From a bacterium (GTDB taxonomy: Bacteria; Bacillota; Bacilli; Lactobacillales; Streptococcaceae), in the NCBI GenBank assembly GCA_905221115.1, contig CAJNBX010000003.1, positions 95,377-159,376 on the forward strand: 64,000 bases of DNA, read 5' to 3'. This document shows positions 63,925 through 64,000 of this stretch, in pieces. The position numbers and the translations under genes were made by a program. The stretch's first letter is position 1; every line of letters begins with the position of its first letter. Under the pieces are notes generated by a model. The model searched no databases. It was not told where the DNA came from and worked only from the letters and a program-made list of their open reading frames with translations.

Positions 63925-64000
63925 GCTAAGCGACTTCCATATCTCACAGGGGGCAACCCCCAACTACTTCCGGCGTTCTAGGGCTTAACTTCTGTGTTCG
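63925..64000 (-). rRNA. rrf: 5S ribosomal RNA, 3' part
   Basis: Minus strand begins CGAACACAGAAGTTAAGCCC and ends GAAGTCGCTTAGC, the conserved 3' two thirds of 5S rRNA. The 5' part lies beyond the window. It marks the end of an rRNA operon coming from the right. Confidence 0.93.

Overview
The window reads as chromosomal DNA of the Streptococcus mitis/pneumoniae group. Supporting evidence is gene content that I recognise (EndA with EpuA, the four-gene sul folate cluster, manLMN, AliA/AliB-type oligopeptide receptors, PolC), six copies or relics of the BOX repeat, and a streptococcal post-5S tRNA cluster. Two extra Ali-type receptors, an acyltransferase beside murA and an altered gene order make me lean to S. 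mitis, S. pseudopneumoniae or an atypical pneumococcus rather than a standard encapsulated pneumococcus. That species call is inference. Most genes lie on the minus strand.

Layout. 1-2.3 kb: the 5' part of an Ali-type lipoprotein gene, then tRNA-Cys on the plus strand. 2.3-12.3 kb: CorC-like membrane protein, endA-epuA-murA, an AT-rich acyltransferase, a DUF1146 gene, sepM-coaD-rsmD, asnA, a BI-1 protein and an SpoU-type RNA methyltransferase. 12.3-13.6 kb: acylphosphatase and yidC on the plus strand. 13.9-23.8 kb: pflA, lysA, purR, then the housekeeping series tatD-rnmV-rsmA-rsgA-rpe-thiN-rmuC-yhaM, read right to left. 24-34 kb: kimA potassium importer, a second Ali-type receptor, rpmH (GTG start), an alanine-type aminotransferase, uspA, a HAD/NTP-pyrophosphatase fusion, ansA and ccpA. 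34.3-41.8 kb: DUF960, the folate operon, a CPBP protease, a purine permease and a HAD phosphatase. 42-46.2 kb: alcohol dehydrogenase under a Rex-like box, then the mannose PTS manLMN. 46.2-58.7 kb: pepC, a pseudouridine synthase, a GlsB-like protein, pepS, a DinJ/YafQ toxin-antitoxin pair with a 50-codon companion, polC, fusA, rpsG, rpsL. 58.9-62.7 kb: a two-component system (kinase split by a frameshift), an ABC exporter and two small membrane proteins in one operon. 63.1-64 kb: nine tRNAs and the 3' part of 5S rRNA.

The genes are mainly core metabolism, translation and carbon-source control. CcpA is encoded here, and cre-like sites lie at manL and pflA. PurR is encoded here, and PurBox-like sites lie before purR and the purine permease. 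The adhP promoter sits inside a Rex-like operator. Points most worth checking are the dihydropteroate synthase with a two-residue insertion next to Ser61-Ser62 (a sulfonamide-resistance signature), the split histidine kinase with a palindrome upstream of its operon, several promoters that imply leaderless mRNAs, the small gene behind the toxin-antitoxin pair, and a chromosomal junction that places the str/folate block between ccpA and the two-component system. I saw no CRISPR array, insertion sequence or prophage. No single region convincingly shows a wholly new system.
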